DNA of 64,000 bases from Echinicola strongylocentroti (GCF_003260975.1 NZ_CP030041.1:1845001-1909000); one strand, 5' to 3'. Positions 42,872-52,761 are shown, counted from the stretch's first letter. Numbers and translations are program-made. Notes: generated by a model from the letters alone, not told the origin.

Positions 42872-45634
42872 GTGCAGAATATTAAGGTAGCTTATCTTTC
42901 CCTTATCCTACTATTCATTTCTTTTCAGGGTTCCTTTGGACAGACCAAACTGCAAAGGCGTCCTGCAGAAAAGGAAATCGTAGCTCCGGACCTGACTCCT
43001 TTGACGGACACCATAGCACCGACTCTTCCCGACAGTCTTGTCCTTAATGATTCCATACCTGCTAGTGACACTACAAAGGTTGTGCCCAAAGGAGATATCG
43101 AAACTACCATCAAGTACGCTGCGCAAGATAGCATCTTATCTGATTTTAGGGAAAAGAAGGTCTATCTTTATAACAAGGCTTGGTTTGAATATGGCAATAT
43201 CCGACTGGATGCCGATTATATAGAAATCGATTGGGAGAAGAATGAACTCTATGCTTCTGGAATTACAGATTCTACGGGAACGGTACAGGGAAGCCCTATT
43301 TTCAAGGAGGGGAACAGCACCTATGAGATCCGAAAAGAAATGCGCTATAATTTCAAAACGAGCAAAGCCATTATTTCGGACGTGGTCACAGAACAGCAAG
43401 ATGGACTCCTCAGAGGTGAAGTGGTCAAAAAAGATGACCAAGGAAATGTCTTCCTCTCCCATGGCTATTACACCACCTGTAACTTGGCAGAACCTCACTG
43501 GCACATCTCTTCAAAGCGCATCAAATCAGTAGAAGGAAAACAAACCATCTCGGGACCCTTTAACCTCTATTTTAATGGGATCCCTACTCCTGTAGGGCTT
43601 CCGTTTGGCTTTATTCCTGACCAAAAAGAAGAGCAGGTTTCCGGCATCATCATTCCATCCTACGGAGAAGAGCGACGTAGGGGCTTTTACCTTAGGGATT
43701 TTGGATATTACTTTGCCTTTAACGATTATATCCATTCCCGTTTGACTGGCGAGATCTACTCTAAAGGAGGTTATGGTGCCAAGCTGGCCACTGCCTACAA
43801 GAAAAGATACCGATTCAGCGGTGGTTTTAATGTCGACTACCAGCAGTTTAGAAGCCCTGAAACGGACGAAAACCCGTTGGACTACACCACCATGTGGATC
43901 AACTGGAGCCATAGCCCAGAATCAAGGGGCAACTCCCGGTTTTCGGCGTCGGTCAATGCCGGTACCACCAACTATAACAACCTGGTAGTCAACCCTAACA
44001 ACTACCTCAGAAATACCAATTCGGAATTCACCTCCAATATTTCCTATAGCAAAACCTTCACCGGAACGCCCTTCAGCATGTCTGCAAACCTAAGGCATTC
44101 CCAAAATGTGCAGACCAGTGAGGTAAGGCTCATCCTTCCAGATATCTCTGTCAACATGAACAGACAGACACCATTCAGAAGTTCGAGTTTCGAGCCACTG
44201 AAAACCCTGAATTTTGCTTGGAACTTCAATGCCCAAAACTCAATAGACAATGCTGAGGTACCGATTTTGGGTGTACAGGATGATTTTCTGCAGGATGATG
44301 CTTTTGAAGACGACCTGGAAGCCCCAGACGTAATACCGTTCACTTGGGCCAATCTGCCAAAACTGCTCAAACAAGCCGAAAATGGCTTCCGACACACCCT
44401 TCCGGTGTCGTCAAATTTTACCCTTTTTAAATATTTCACCGGCACAGCCAGCTTCCAATACACTGAGCTCTGGTACTTTGATCGGATCAACTATTATTAC
44501 AATGCACCCGAGCAGCGCGTGGATAAGATCCTGGAAAACGGCTTCAGTCGGGTAGGTTACTATAACACCTCCTTTAACATGGCGACCAACGTGTATGGTT
44601 TTTACCGTTTCAAGCCAGACTCAAAACTCGAAGCCATCCGTCACCATATCCAGCCGACGGTGGGCATGTCTTTCACCCCTGACTTCAGCGACCCCAAATA
44701 CGGGTATTACCAACAGGTACAAACCGATGCGGAAGGCAATACGCAGCTCTATAGTCGTTTTCAAGGCTATCTGTACGGTGGAGCACCAAGAGGTGAATCA
44801 AGATCACTGAATGTCTCAATCCGAAATACACTGGAAGCCAAGAAAAGAGTGGAAAACGACAGCACTGAAGCCACTACGGAGAAGTTTCCCCTGCTTCAGT
44901 CATTCAACATTTCTACCAGCTATAACTTCGTTGCGGATTCCTTTAAGTTGGCACCGATCAATATGAGTACGCGGACAACTTTCTTTGACAATAAAATTTC
45001 CGTAGCACTTTCTGCCACCCTGAATCCCTACGCTACTACCAGCTACATGGACGGGACCGAAACTTATTATAGAAAAGTCAACGAATACGCTTGGCAAAAT
45101 GGCCAAGGAATCGGCTCTATCAGCCGGGCCAACCTGAACCTAAACGGCAGCTTCAACCCCAGTGGATCGCCAGAAAAAACCCCCGCAGACACACGGGAGG
45201 AACTCACCAATGAATACCTCCAGGATGGAGGTCAGATGAACGAGTTTGTCGAAAATGAGATCGACCGCATTTCCAATGACCCCAGCCAGTACATCGACTG
45301 GAGCATTCCATGGAATATCAACTACGGCTACAACCTGAGCTATAGCAAAAGTGACCGTACCGGAGACACCAATATCACGCAGGCCTTAAACGTATCTGGT
45401 GACCTCAGCTTATCAGAAAAGTGGAAAGTCAACTTTAATACAGGTTACGACTTCTCCACTGCCAAGATCACCCAGACTATGATCGGCATCGCCCGGGATC
45501 TCCACTGCTGGCAGATGAATGTTAGCTGGATACCTTTCGGCGCATTTACCAGCTATAATATCGACATCCGTGTCAAAGCCAGCATCCTCCAAGACCTGAA
45601 GGTATCAAGAAGACGATCTTTCTTTGATTATTAG
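42872..45634 (+). CDS. lptD: LPS-assembly protein LptD (outer-membrane LPS insertase)
   Basis: The GTG at 42872 is preferred over an ORF start inside the divergent amidase gene. It gives 920 residues beginning with a clean signal peptide (QNIKVAYLSLILLFISFQGSFGQ). The N-terminal OstA-like domain (about 60-220, with AWFEYGNIRLDADYIEIDWEKNELYASG) binds lipopolysaccharide, and the large C-terminal part alternates as beta strands of the outer-membrane barrel. It ends SRRRSFFDY with a terminal aromatic. It inserts LPS into the outer leaflet together with LptE. The size is typical for Bacteroidota. Confidence 0.9.
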   Translation: MQNIKVAYLSLILLFISFQGSFGQTKLQRRPAEKEIVAPDLTPLTDTIAPTLPDSLVLNDSIPASDTTKVVPKGDIETTIKYAAQDSILSDFREKKVYLYNKAWFEYGNIRLDADYIEIDWEKNELYASGITDSTGTVQGSPIFKEGNSTYEIRKEMRYNFKTSKAIISDVVTEQQDGLLRGEVVKKDDQGNVFLSHGYYTTCNLAEPHWHISSKRIKSVEGKQTISGPFNLYFNGIPTPVGLPFGFIPDQKEEQVSGIIIPSYGEERRRGFYLRDFGYYFAFNDYIHSRLTGEIYSKGGYGAKLATAYKKRYRFSGGFNVDYQQFRSPETDENPLDYTTMWINWSHSPESRGNSRFSASVNAGTTNYNNLVVNPNNYLRNTNSEFTSNISYSKTFTGTPFSMSANLRHSQNVQTSEVRLILPDISVNMNRQTPFRSSSFEPLKTLNFAWNFNAQNSIDNAEVPILGVQDDFLQDDAFEDDLEAPDVIPFTWANLPKLLKQAENGFRHTLPVSSNFTLFKYFTGTASFQYTELWYFDRINYYYNAPEQRVDKILENGFSRVGYYNTSFNMATNVYGFYRFKPDSKLEAIRHHIQPTVGMSFTPDFSDPKYGYYQQVQTDAEGNTQLYSRFQGYLYGGAPRGESRSLNVSIRNTLEAKKRVENDSTEATTEKFPLLQSFNISTSYNFVADSFKLAPINMSTRTTFFDNKISVALSATLNPYATTSYMDGTETYYRKVNEYAWQNGQGIGSISRANLNLNGSFNPSGSPEKTPADTREELTNEYLQDGGQMNEFVENEIDRISNDPSQYIDWSIPWNINYGYNLSYSKSDRTGDTNITQALNVSGDLSLSEKWKVNFNTGYDFSTAKITQTMIGIARDLHCWQMNVSWIPFGAFTSYNIDIRVKASILQDLKVSRRRSFFDY

Positions 45635-45647
45635 TAGGGAGTAAGGA

Positions 45648-45797
45648 GGTTAAAGGTTGGAAGGTTAAAGAGTTCGGAGGTTTGAAGGTGGTAAAGCCTT
45701 TCTTATTTACTTGCCCCATTCATCTATTTCTTGATACGAATACACTTATCTCAAGTCTCAGGACTCATGTCTCAAGTCTCAAGTCTCATATCTCCAT
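45648..45797. repeat. short-repeat region after lptD (AGGTT and TCTCAAG units)
   Basis: The first part (45648-45690) has irregular purine repeats (AGGTTAAAGGTTGGAAGGTTAAAG). The second part (45752-45796) has TCTCAAGTCTCA heptamers like those at about 24648-24700. It is non-coding and lies between convergent lptD and arginine deiminase. Confidence 0.6.
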
Positions 45798-47015
45798 CTA
45801 AATCTTCGATCTACTCAATGGCATGGTCATGCACCTTGGCCCGCCCAGTCCTCGGGAAAGCTCGGAAGAAGGAATGTCAAGCACTTCCACGCCCATATCA
45901 CGTAGTGCCCGGTTGGTGTGCTTGTTTCTTCTGTAGGAAATCACCTTTCTAGGCCCTATCGCAAACACATTGGCGCCGTCAAACCACTGCTCTCTCAGCG
46001 CATAGTCCTTGTTCCCGTCACCGCCAAGGTGAATGATCTCCAGATAAGGAATTTCCTTTTCCAGCACAGTCAGCAAGGATTCTTTCAGTACTGTCCGCTT
46101 AATATGAACTTGGTCACCGTCATTGCTCTTAAGCGTATAAAGTGACGTCTGCAACACCGCTTCCATGGCGTCTGGATAAGTCAGCACCAAGTTTTCGTCC
46201 AAAATGGTAAACACCGTGTCCAAGTGCATAAAATTACGCCTCTTGGGAAGGTGAACTTCGTAAACACGCTCTACCGTTCCCTCCGCTAGCAAGCTCTTTG
46301 CCACATGGTAAATGGCCTTTTCATCGGTTCGCTCCGAATTACCGATGGCCACTGCCTTATCGGAAATCACTATGACATCCCCACCCTCGATACAGGCGGG
46401 GTCCTTATGTCCGTCGATGGGATATATTTTGTTGATATTATCCTTAAAATCAGGATGGTTTTCAAACACAGAACGGATCACATTGGCTTCGCGCTGGCGT
46501 CCCTCCATCTTCATACTGGAAAACACCATGCCCCCAGGTGTCAATGCAGCAGGGTCACGCTGAAAATATAGGTTGGGACAGGGAGGAATGATAAACGCAT
46601 AGTCCATCAAATCCACTAGCGGCAACTTGCTTATTTTTTTCTTAAGCTCATGCACTTTGATCCCTGCAATCAGCGCCGTGGCACACTCGGAGGTAGAAAG
46701 TCTCCCAAGAATACTTTCGGTAAAATGCGACAACCTGCTGAACGAAAGGGCCTCCTCCATCATTTTAAAGAGAATTTCATCATCGGCCATGGTCTCCATT
46801 AATAGCTCATGCAAACCATAAACTTTTGCCCCGGTGGTTTGTTTGATAATATTGGTAAAATAATCATGCTCCTGCTGCATGGCTTCCAAATATGGGACAT
46901 CCTCAAACAGCAGCAATTCTTTGTTATAAGGTGTCAACCGATCTATTTCCTTTCCCGGCCGGTGCATCAGTACTGCTTTCAGTGTTCCAAATTCAGAATT
47001 TATTCTCAGATCCAT
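45798..47015 (-). CDS. arcA: arginine deiminase
   Basis: This 405-residue enzyme hydrolyses arginine to citrulline and ammonia. Landmarks are the N-terminal FGTLKAVLMHRPGKEIDRLTP, YFQRDPAALTPGGMVFSSM, IEGGDVIV, FMHLDTVFTIL with the active-site His region, and GGPRCMTMPLSR with the nucleophilic Cys395. The order and length match the ADI family. The partner genes for the energy-yielding pathway (ornithine carbamoyltransferase, carbamate kinase) are not adjacent, so this may serve arginine catabolism in a non-operonic arrangement. Confidence 0.94.
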   Translation of the reverse strand: MDLRINSEFGTLKAVLMHRPGKEIDRLTPYNKELLLFEDVPYLEAMQQEHDYFTNIIKQTTGAKVYGLHELLMETMADDEILFKMMEEALSFSRLSHFTESILGRLSTSECATALIAGIKVHELKKKISKLPLVDLMDYAFIIPPCPNLYFQRDPAALTPGGMVFSSMKMEGRQREANVIRSVFENHPDFKDNINKIYPIDGHKDPACIEGGDVIVISDKAVAIGNSERTDEKAIYHVAKSLLAEGTVERVYEVHLPKRRNFMHLDTVFTILDENLVLTYPDAMEAVLQTSLYTLKSNDGDQVHIKRTVLKESLLTVLEKEIPYLEIIHLGGDGNKDYALREQWFDGANVFAIGPRKVISYRRNKHTNRALRDMGVEVLDIPSSELSRGLGGPRCMTMPLSRSKI

Positions 47016-47113
47016 AAAGTATTCTCTCTTCTATTATTTCAACAATACCAACAAAATAAGTATTATTTTACCAATACAGAAAAATAACCATTAAATAATT
47101 ATAACATAAATAA

Positions 47114-47143
47114 AAAGGACGACATTAAATTTTGCCGTCCTTT
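47114..47143 (-). terminator. terminator between the M13 peptidase and arginine deiminase genes
   Basis: The stem AAAGGACG/CGTCCTTT has a 14-base loop and is followed on the minus strand by TTTTTATTTATG. It would end the M13 peptidase transcript. Confidence 0.75.
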
Positions 47144-47218
47144 CTGCATTAGTTCGATTGATTGTTCCGAAAAACCCAACATACCTCACCCGGACGTTGG
47201 GCACTACCTTTCGGTAAT

Positions 47219-49279
47219 TTACCAAATCCTGACCCTATCGTCCGGCGCTTTATACATTTCATCACCTTCCTTCACGTCAAAGGCATCATAAAAACCATCA
47301 ATATTTACCAGTGGCCCATTGCCTCGGTACTGGGCGGGAGAGTGTGGATCGGTTTGGATCTGGGTCCTAAGTGCCTCTTCCCTGCTTTTCATCCTCCAGA
47401 TGGTTGCCCAAGAAATGAAATAGCGTTGCTCAGGGGTGAATCCGTCGATATTCTCGGGTCTTCCATGTTCTTCAAAATGACGCTGGAGCCCATCGTAGGC
47501 CACCAACAAACCTCCCAAATCGCCAATATTTTCCCCCAAAGTAAGTGCTCCTTTTACATGCACCCCTTCGATAGGCTCATAACCATCAAACTGCGCTACC
47601 AATTGACCGGTACGCTTGTCAAAATTCTCCCGATCCTCATCTTTCCACCAGTTTTTCAGGTTGCCCGCTGCATCGTACTGGCTTCCCTGATCATCAAAAC
47701 CGTGCGAAATCTCATGGCCAATTACCGCTCCAATGCCACCATAGTTAACCGCAGCATCTGCCTTATAATTATAAAACGGCGGCTGAAGGATTCCCGCAGG
47801 AAACACGATTTCATTCCAAGTAGGATTATAATAGGCATTCACCGTTTGCGGCGTCATAAACCACTCATCCTTGTCAATGGGCTTGCCTAGCTTTTCGATG
47901 TTTCGCTCAAAATTAAACTGGGAAGATGCCATCACATTCTCAAAATAAGACGCTGTTTCGGGATCATCATTCACCTCAAGTGCACTGTAATCTTTCCACT
48001 TGTCAGGAAAGCCAATTTTCACATTGAACGTGCCCAGTTTTTCCAAGGCTTTCGTCTTGGTCTCTTCGGACATCCATGGCAGGTTTTTGATGCGCTCACC
48101 CATGGCCACAAGGATATTGTCTACCATCTCCTTGGCTTTATCCTTGGCCTCTTGTGGGAAATATTTTTCGGTATACAACTTGCCAATCGCTTCGCCGGCT
48201 GCCCGTTCTGTGGTTCCCAGCACTCGTTTCCACCTTGGGCGCATCTGGTCGGTTCCCTGGAGTTCCTTACCGTAGAAATCAAAGTTGTTCTGAACAAACG
48301 CATGGTTCAAATACGGAGATGCTGCGTCGATCACATGCCATTTCAGGTAATCCTGCCATGTCGCTACCGGAACCTCATTTAAGACCGCTTCTACTTCTTC
48401 CATAAATTTAGGCGTTGACACAATCACCTCGTCCACGTCAGCCCCGAGGGAAGACAGGTATGCTTCCCAGTCCACCGATGGCAGTAACGTTTTCATATCG
48501 CCCACAGCATACTTATTATACCGACCTTCAGGATCGCGCAGCTCGATTCTCGTCTTACTGGCATGTGCCAACCGCGTTTCCAACGCCATCACCGCTTTTG
48601 CTGCGGAAGCTGCCTTGGCCTGATCATAGCCTATCAGACCAAATGTTCTTTCCAAGTGAGCCAAATACTTTGCCCTGATTTCGGCAAACTTCTCATTATC
48701 TTCGGTATAATAATCCCTGTCGGGCAATCCTAATCCTCCCTGAGAAATATACAAGGCCATCGCATCGGAATTCTTCAGGTCCGTATTGACCCCAAGGCCA
48801 AAGAATGCGCCTCCACCATGTGTTTGTTGATAGACCAAATACTCCTGAAGGGATGGTTTGTCCGTGATTTTTTCTATCTGGTCAAAAACAGGCTTCACTG
48901 GATCAAGCCCTCGTTTTTCCGCCAAAAGCGAATCCATTCCAATCTGGTAAAAGGCCACTGCCTTGCCTTGGTCCGAAGTAGTGGAAAACTGCTCGTCATT
49001 TTTGGCTGCTTCCAAGACTGTCAGCACCGCCTCATTGTTAAAATCCCGCAGCTCATTAAAACTGCCCCACCGGCCTTGATCAGCGGGGATTTCAGTTTTC
49101 TCGATCCATTTGCCGTTGACAAAACCAAAAAAATCATCCTGAGGACGGATGGTACTGTCCATGTTGTCCAAGCTAATGGCCTGGACTTTTTCTTCTTCAT
49201 GGGATTCTTTTGGTGAGCAGGCAATCATCATTGCCCCCACCAAGCCTAACCCCATGGCTGTTTGTAAACTTCTATTCAT
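47219..49279 (-). CDS. M13 family zinc metallopeptidase (neprilysin/PepO-like) lipoprotein
   Basis: This 686-residue peptidase starts with a lipoprotein signal (LGLVGAMMIAC with the lipidated Cys about residue 21), so it should be anchored in the outer or inner membrane facing the periplasm. The zinc motif HExxH is in VIGHEISHGFDDQG, about residue 520. GENIGDLGGLLVAYDGL supplies the third zinc ligand region, and NAYYNPTWNEIVFPAGILQPPFY is a family landmark. The C-terminal end YKAPDDRVRIW is typical. M13 enzymes cut short peptides. No operon partner is seen. Confidence 0.93.
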   Translation of the reverse strand: MNRSLQTAMGLGLVGAMMIACSPKESHEEEKVQAISLDNMDSTIRPQDDFFGFVNGKWIEKTEIPADQGRWGSFNELRDFNNEAVLTVLEAAKNDEQFSTTSDQGKAVAFYQIGMDSLLAEKRGLDPVKPVFDQIEKITDKPSLQEYLVYQQTHGGGAFFGLGVNTDLKNSDAMALYISQGGLGLPDRDYYTEDNEKFAEIRAKYLAHLERTFGLIGYDQAKAASAAKAVMALETRLAHASKTRIELRDPEGRYNKYAVGDMKTLLPSVDWEAYLSSLGADVDEVIVSTPKFMEEVEAVLNEVPVATWQDYLKWHVIDAASPYLNHAFVQNNFDFYGKELQGTDQMRPRWKRVLGTTERAAGEAIGKLYTEKYFPQEAKDKAKEMVDNILVAMGERIKNLPWMSEETKTKALEKLGTFNVKIGFPDKWKDYSALEVNDDPETASYFENVMASSQFNFERNIEKLGKPIDKDEWFMTPQTVNAYYNPTWNEIVFPAGILQPPFYNYKADAAVNYGGIGAVIGHEISHGFDDQGSQYDAAGNLKNWWKDEDRENFDKRTGQLVAQFDGYEPIEGVHVKGALTLGENIGDLGGLLVAYDGLQRHFEEHGRPENIDGFTPEQRYFISWATIWRMKSREEALRTQIQTDPHSPAQYRGNGPLVNIDGFYDAFDVKEGDEMYKAPDDRVRIW

Positions 49280-49318
49280 CTGTTATATATTGAAAGGTTT
49301 ATAAGTGAAATTAATAAA

Positions 49319-49345
49319 AAAACCGAATCGGAGAGATTCGGTTTT
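49319..49345 (-). terminator. terminator of lysS
   Basis: The stem AAAACCGAATC/GATTCGGTTTT has a five-base loop and A/T-rich flanks. It lies 23 bases past the lysS stop on the minus strand. Confidence 0.85.
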
Positions 49346-49367
49346 CAATTTTTATCGTTGGCGCCTC

Positions 49368-51086
49368 TTAGGCCAGCCAGCTGGCTACCTCTTCTTTGCT
49401 CGGATTTTTCACCTCCAGCTTTAACTTTTTGCGTTTTCCGCACACATCGTTAAAGAGCTTGTTGGCATCTTGTTCCTTCAGCTGCTCGATGGTGTGGATG
49501 TTCAGCTCACGGATGGCAGGAATCAGTCCTGCATCGATACCAAGAGCAATAAAATCCTCATCGGTGGCGATCTTCACCTTTTTCTCAGGCCGCATCTGCG
49601 GAAAGAAAAGCACCTCTTGGATGGTGCTGTTATCGGTCAGCATCATGGTCAGTCGGTCGATACCGATGCCAAGTCCGGAAGTTGGCGGCATGCCATATTC
49701 CAGTGCTCGCAAGAAATCCTCGTCCATCGCCATGGCTTCATCATCACCCCTTTCGGCCAATTTCAATTGATCCTCAAAACGCTCCCGCTGGTCGATTGGG
49801 TCATTAAGTTCGGTATAGGCGTTTCCGAGCTCCTTCCCGTTGACAAATAGTTCAAATCGCTCCACCAAGCCTTCTTCGGTACGGTGTTTTTTGGCAAGAG
49901 GAGTCATTTCGATAGGATAATCTGTAATGTAGGTAGGCTGGATCAAGTGGTCCTCCACTTTTTCACCAAAGATCTCATCGATCAACCTTCCTTTTCCCAT
50001 CGTGTCATCAACTTCAATATTAAAATCAGCGCAAACTTTTCTAAGTTCTGCTTCATCCATCTTGCTGACATCCACTCCTGCATACTCCTTAATGGAGTCA
50101 AACATGGTCAACCTTCTGTAAGGACCGGCAAAATCAATCTCCTGGCTTCCTACTTTCACCTTGGATTGGCCATGAAGGGTCACGGTTATTTTTTCCAACA
50201 TATCTTCCACCATCTCCATCATCCAGATATAATCCTTGTAGGCTACATAAATTTCCATCGAGGTATACTCTGGATTATGAGTACGATCCATGCCCTCATT
50301 TCGGAACATTTTACCAAACTCATAGACCCCATCGAAGCCCCCAACGATCAACCGCTTCAGGTGAAGTTCGTTAGCGATACGCAGGTATAGCGGCATATCA
50401 AGTGAATTATGGTGCGTATTAAAAGGCCTGGCTGCGGCCCCACCGTGCACAGCTTGCAGGATCGGCGTCTCCACTTCCAACCATCCATGGTCATCAAAAT
50501 ACTTCCGCATATTGGTAATGATCCTGGAGCGCGTCAAAAACACGTTTTTCTTCTCGGGGTTTACCGTCAGGTCCACATACCGCTGACGATAGCGTAATTC
50601 TGGGTCGGTAAAACCATCGTACACGTTCCCGTCCTCATCTCGCTTCACCACTGGAAGTGGTTTTACTGACTTACTAAGCACCGTCAGTTCTGTCACATGT
50701 AGTGATATTTCACCTGTCTGTGTAGTAAAAATATAGCCTTTTACACCAATAAAGTCACCAATGCCCAAGAGCTTTTTAAACACTTTATTATAGAGCGTTT
50801 TGTCCTCATCTGGGCAGATATCATCACGACGTACATAAATCTGCAATCTTCCTGAGGAATCCTGGATTTCGGCAAAAGACGCAGATCCCATGATCCTTCT
50901 GCTCATCAACCTCCCTGCTATGGTAATGTCCTTGTAGTCGTTCTTGTTGTTTTCATAATTCTTATGAATATCTTCAGCAGATGCGTTGATGGGAAACTGG
51001 ATGGCCGGATATGGATTGATGCCTAGCTTCATCAACTCTTCACGGTCTTTCCGTCTTTCTATCTCTTGTTCACTCAGTAATTGCAT
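49368..51086 (-). CDS. lysS: lysyl-tRNA synthetase, class II
   Basis: This 572-residue class II synthetase charges tRNA-Lys. The N-terminal OB-fold includes DITIAGRLMSRRIMGSASFAEIQD. The catalytic domain has motif 2 (YEFGKMFRNEGMDRTHNPEYTSMEIY) and motif 3 (GLGIGIDRLTMMLTD). It is about 65 residues longer than E. coli LysS. The extra C-terminal segment (about 512-572, GIDAGLIPAIRELNIHTIEQLKEQD and onwards) has a helical pattern often seen in Bacteroidota. It starts 12 bases after the proline dehydrogenase stop, so it may be cotranscribed. Confidence 0.95.
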   Translation of the reverse strand: MQLLSEQEIERRKDREELMKLGINPYPAIQFPINASAEDIHKNYENNKNDYKDITIAGRLMSRRIMGSASFAEIQDSSGRLQIYVRRDDICPDEDKTLYNKVFKKLLGIGDFIGVKGYIFTTQTGEISLHVTELTVLSKSVKPLPVVKRDEDGNVYDGFTDPELRYRQRYVDLTVNPEKKNVFLTRSRIITNMRKYFDDHGWLEVETPILQAVHGGAAARPFNTHHNSLDMPLYLRIANELHLKRLIVGGFDGVYEFGKMFRNEGMDRTHNPEYTSMEIYVAYKDYIWMMEMVEDMLEKITVTLHGQSKVKVGSQEIDFAGPYRRLTMFDSIKEYAGVDVSKMDEAELRKVCADFNIEVDDTMGKGRLIDEIFGEKVEDHLIQPTYITDYPIEMTPLAKKHRTEEGLVERFELFVNGKELGNAYTELNDPIDQRERFEDQLKLAERGDDEAMAMDEDFLRALEYGMPPTSGLGIGIDRLTMMLTDNSTIQEVLFFPQMRPEKKVKIATDEDFIALGIDAGLIPAIRELNIHTIEQLKEQDANKLFNDVCGKRKKLKLEVKNPSKEEVASWLA

Positions 51087-51098
51087 AGCAAAGTATTG

Positions 51099-52295
51099 TT
51101 AAATTATTGTTTTCTTGAGCGACGCCCTTCGCGCCATCTCATTTTTGATCAGTTCAAACTCTCTACTGCTTTGGCCAGCCACGCTGGTATTTTCTGACGC
51201 CCTTCTGTAAAGATAAGGCATCACTGCTTCCACAGGACCGTAGGGCACATATTTGGCCACATTGTAACCGGCAAAAGCCAAATTGTATGAAATATTATCA
51301 CTCATCCCATACAACTGGGAGAAATAGACCTTCTTGTCCCCAGCCGCTACACCATGCAAGTTCATCAGCTCGGTAAGGATAATATTGCTCAGCTCATTGT
51401 GTGAGCCACTAACTAGGTAAATGCGGTCTTTGTGTTCCATAGAAAACTTCAACGCCTCATTATAGTCGTTATCAGTATCCTCTTTGGTATCTTGTATGGG
51501 GCTCGGATAGCCTCTTTCCTCGGCCCTGTCCCTTTCTTTCTCCATATAAGCACCGCGAACCAGTTTCGCTCCCACATGATAGCCTTTTAGCTCGGCCTCT
51601 TCGTGTGCCTGCTTCAGCAAGCCCAGCATATCCTTACGGTACATCTGGAAGGTATTGTACACGATGGCCTTTTCTTTATTGTACTTCTCCATCGCCTCAT
51701 AGGCCATGTCGTCAATCACATCCTGAAACCAACTTTCTTCCCCGTCTATCATGATGCGAACATCATATTCATAGCCGGCCTTACAAAGCGTATCTACCCG
51801 GTCTTTTAACCGCTCAAAAGCCGCTTCCTCTTCTTGGCTTAGCTTCTCTCCTGCCTGTACCTTGGTCATGATCTTATAGCTCCCAAGCCCAGTTACCTTA
51901 AAAACCGAGAAAGGGATCTCTTTCGCTCCTGAAGACCGTTTGATCGTCCGCAGGATCTCATCCCTGGTAAAGTCATAACTCTTTTCCGTACCTTTGCCCT
52001 CTACCGAATAATCAAGAATGGTCCCAATGCCAAATTCCTGTAATTCCTTAATGGACTTGGCACAATCCGCGATACTTTCACCTCCACAAAAGTGGCCAAA
52101 TATCGTTTTTTTCATGATCCCTTTTACGGGTAACTTCAACTTAAAGGCAATATCAGACAAGCCAGTGCCTATCTTTACCGCCCAATTCTTATCCATTACC
52201 GCAAAAAAAAGATACATTTTTCTGAGCTCTACATCCGTCCTGGATGCAAAGGCGATTTCAGTATTTTCAAAAGAAATGTTGGGTTTTGTATTCAT
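51099..52295 (-). CDS. proline dehydrogenase
   Basis: This 398-residue FAD enzyme oxidises proline to pyrroline-5-carboxylate. The TIM-barrel landmarks include GIGTILDYSVEG, FSVFKVTGLGSYKIM, DVRIMIDGEESWFQDVID, GYHVGAKLVRGAYMEKERDRA (substrate and FAD binding) and the C-terminal KYVPYGPVEAVMPYLYRRASENTSV with the Arg pair for proline. It is monofunctional, without the P5C dehydrogenase domain of PutA. It is the first gene of a transcript that continues into lysS. A -7-like box lies at 52313-52320. Confidence 0.93.
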   Translation of the reverse strand: MNTKPNISFENTEIAFASRTDVELRKMYLFFAVMDKNWAVKIGTGLSDIAFKLKLPVKGIMKKTIFGHFCGGESIADCAKSIKELQEFGIGTILDYSVEGKGTEKSYDFTRDEILRTIKRSSGAKEIPFSVFKVTGLGSYKIMTKVQAGEKLSQEEEAAFERLKDRVDTLCKAGYEYDVRIMIDGEESWFQDVIDDMAYEAMEKYNKEKAIVYNTFQMYRKDMLGLLKQAHEEAELKGYHVGAKLVRGAYMEKERDRAEERGYPSPIQDTKEDTDNDYNEALKFSMEHKDRIYLVSGSHNELSNIILTELMNLHGVAAGDKKVYFSQLYGMSDNISYNLAFAGYNVAKYVPYGPVEAVMPYLYRRASENTSVAGQSSREFELIKNEMARRASLKKTII

Positions 52296-52312
52296 CGTTT
52301 TGAATCAAGGTG

Positions 52313-52320
52313 CAAATATA
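52313..52320 (-). promoter_or_regulatory. -7 box for proline dehydrogenase
   Basis: Read on the minus strand this is TATATTTG, matching TAnnTTTG, 17 bases upstream of the ATG. No good TTG is visible at the expected -33 distance, so only half of the promoter is supported. Confidence 0.5.
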
Positions 52321-52641
52321 TAAAAAAACGCGTCCTGACTACCTTAGCCAGTGTAAATTAATCATACAAGAAACTTGCCACTCTCCCCTTCACAAAACTA
52401 TCCTTATCTCTGATTTAACCAGAGATAGCCGTCCCTTCTCCAATCTAATATGCATTAATGGATTTATCTGCACCTTCAAACAAAAAAATCACCCCCATAT
52501 AAAACCACCATATCACCCTCCATAGCAAGCCCTATCCAAATTTTATATGGCAACTCACCCTTCCCGCTATTTTTCTTCACACTACACCCCATCCCCTACG
52601 TGCCAAATTCCGTCTTTAACAAAAAATTAATTTAGATTTTA

Positions 52642-52672
52642 TTGGTTTTTTAAAAATCACCAACTAATTTTG
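52642..52672 (+). promoter_or_regulatory. Bacteroidota-type promoter of the aromatic operon leader
   Basis: TTG at 52642-52644 and TAATTTTG at 52665-52672 are separated by exactly 20 bp. Transcription should begin at about 52677-52679, at or next to the leader peptide ATG (52678). Confidence 0.72.
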
Positions 52673-52677
52673 ATGCC

Positions 52678-52761
52678 ATGATAAAACAAGCAGCTAAATA
52701 TTTTACCTTCTTCTTTTTTTACTTTCGTCCAAAAGTCGAATCGGAGCTGCTTATTGCCTGA
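52678..52761 (+). CDS. Phe/Tyr-rich leader peptide of the aromatic operon
   Basis: ATG to TGA encodes 27 residues, too short for a usual ORF list. Codons 8-16 read YFTFFFFYF, with six Phe and two Tyr in nine residues. This composition, the promoter in front, and the attenuator behind identify it as a control peptide and not a functional protein. When charged tRNA-Phe or tRNA-Tyr is scarce, a ribosome should stall in codons 8-16 (52699-52725). The start codon is 5 bases after the -7 box, so the message may be leaderless. The peptide itself has no other visible role. Confidence 0.88.
   Translation: MIKQAAKYFTFFFFYFRPKVESELLIA

Noticed and set aside
43526..44490. long minus-strand ORFs inside lptD
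   Set aside because: Several antisense frames are open because of lptD codon usage; they have no family pattern.
49470..49850. 126-codon ORF antisense to lysS
   Set aside because: It is a frame shadow of a conserved synthetase gene; composition and lack of start signals support this.
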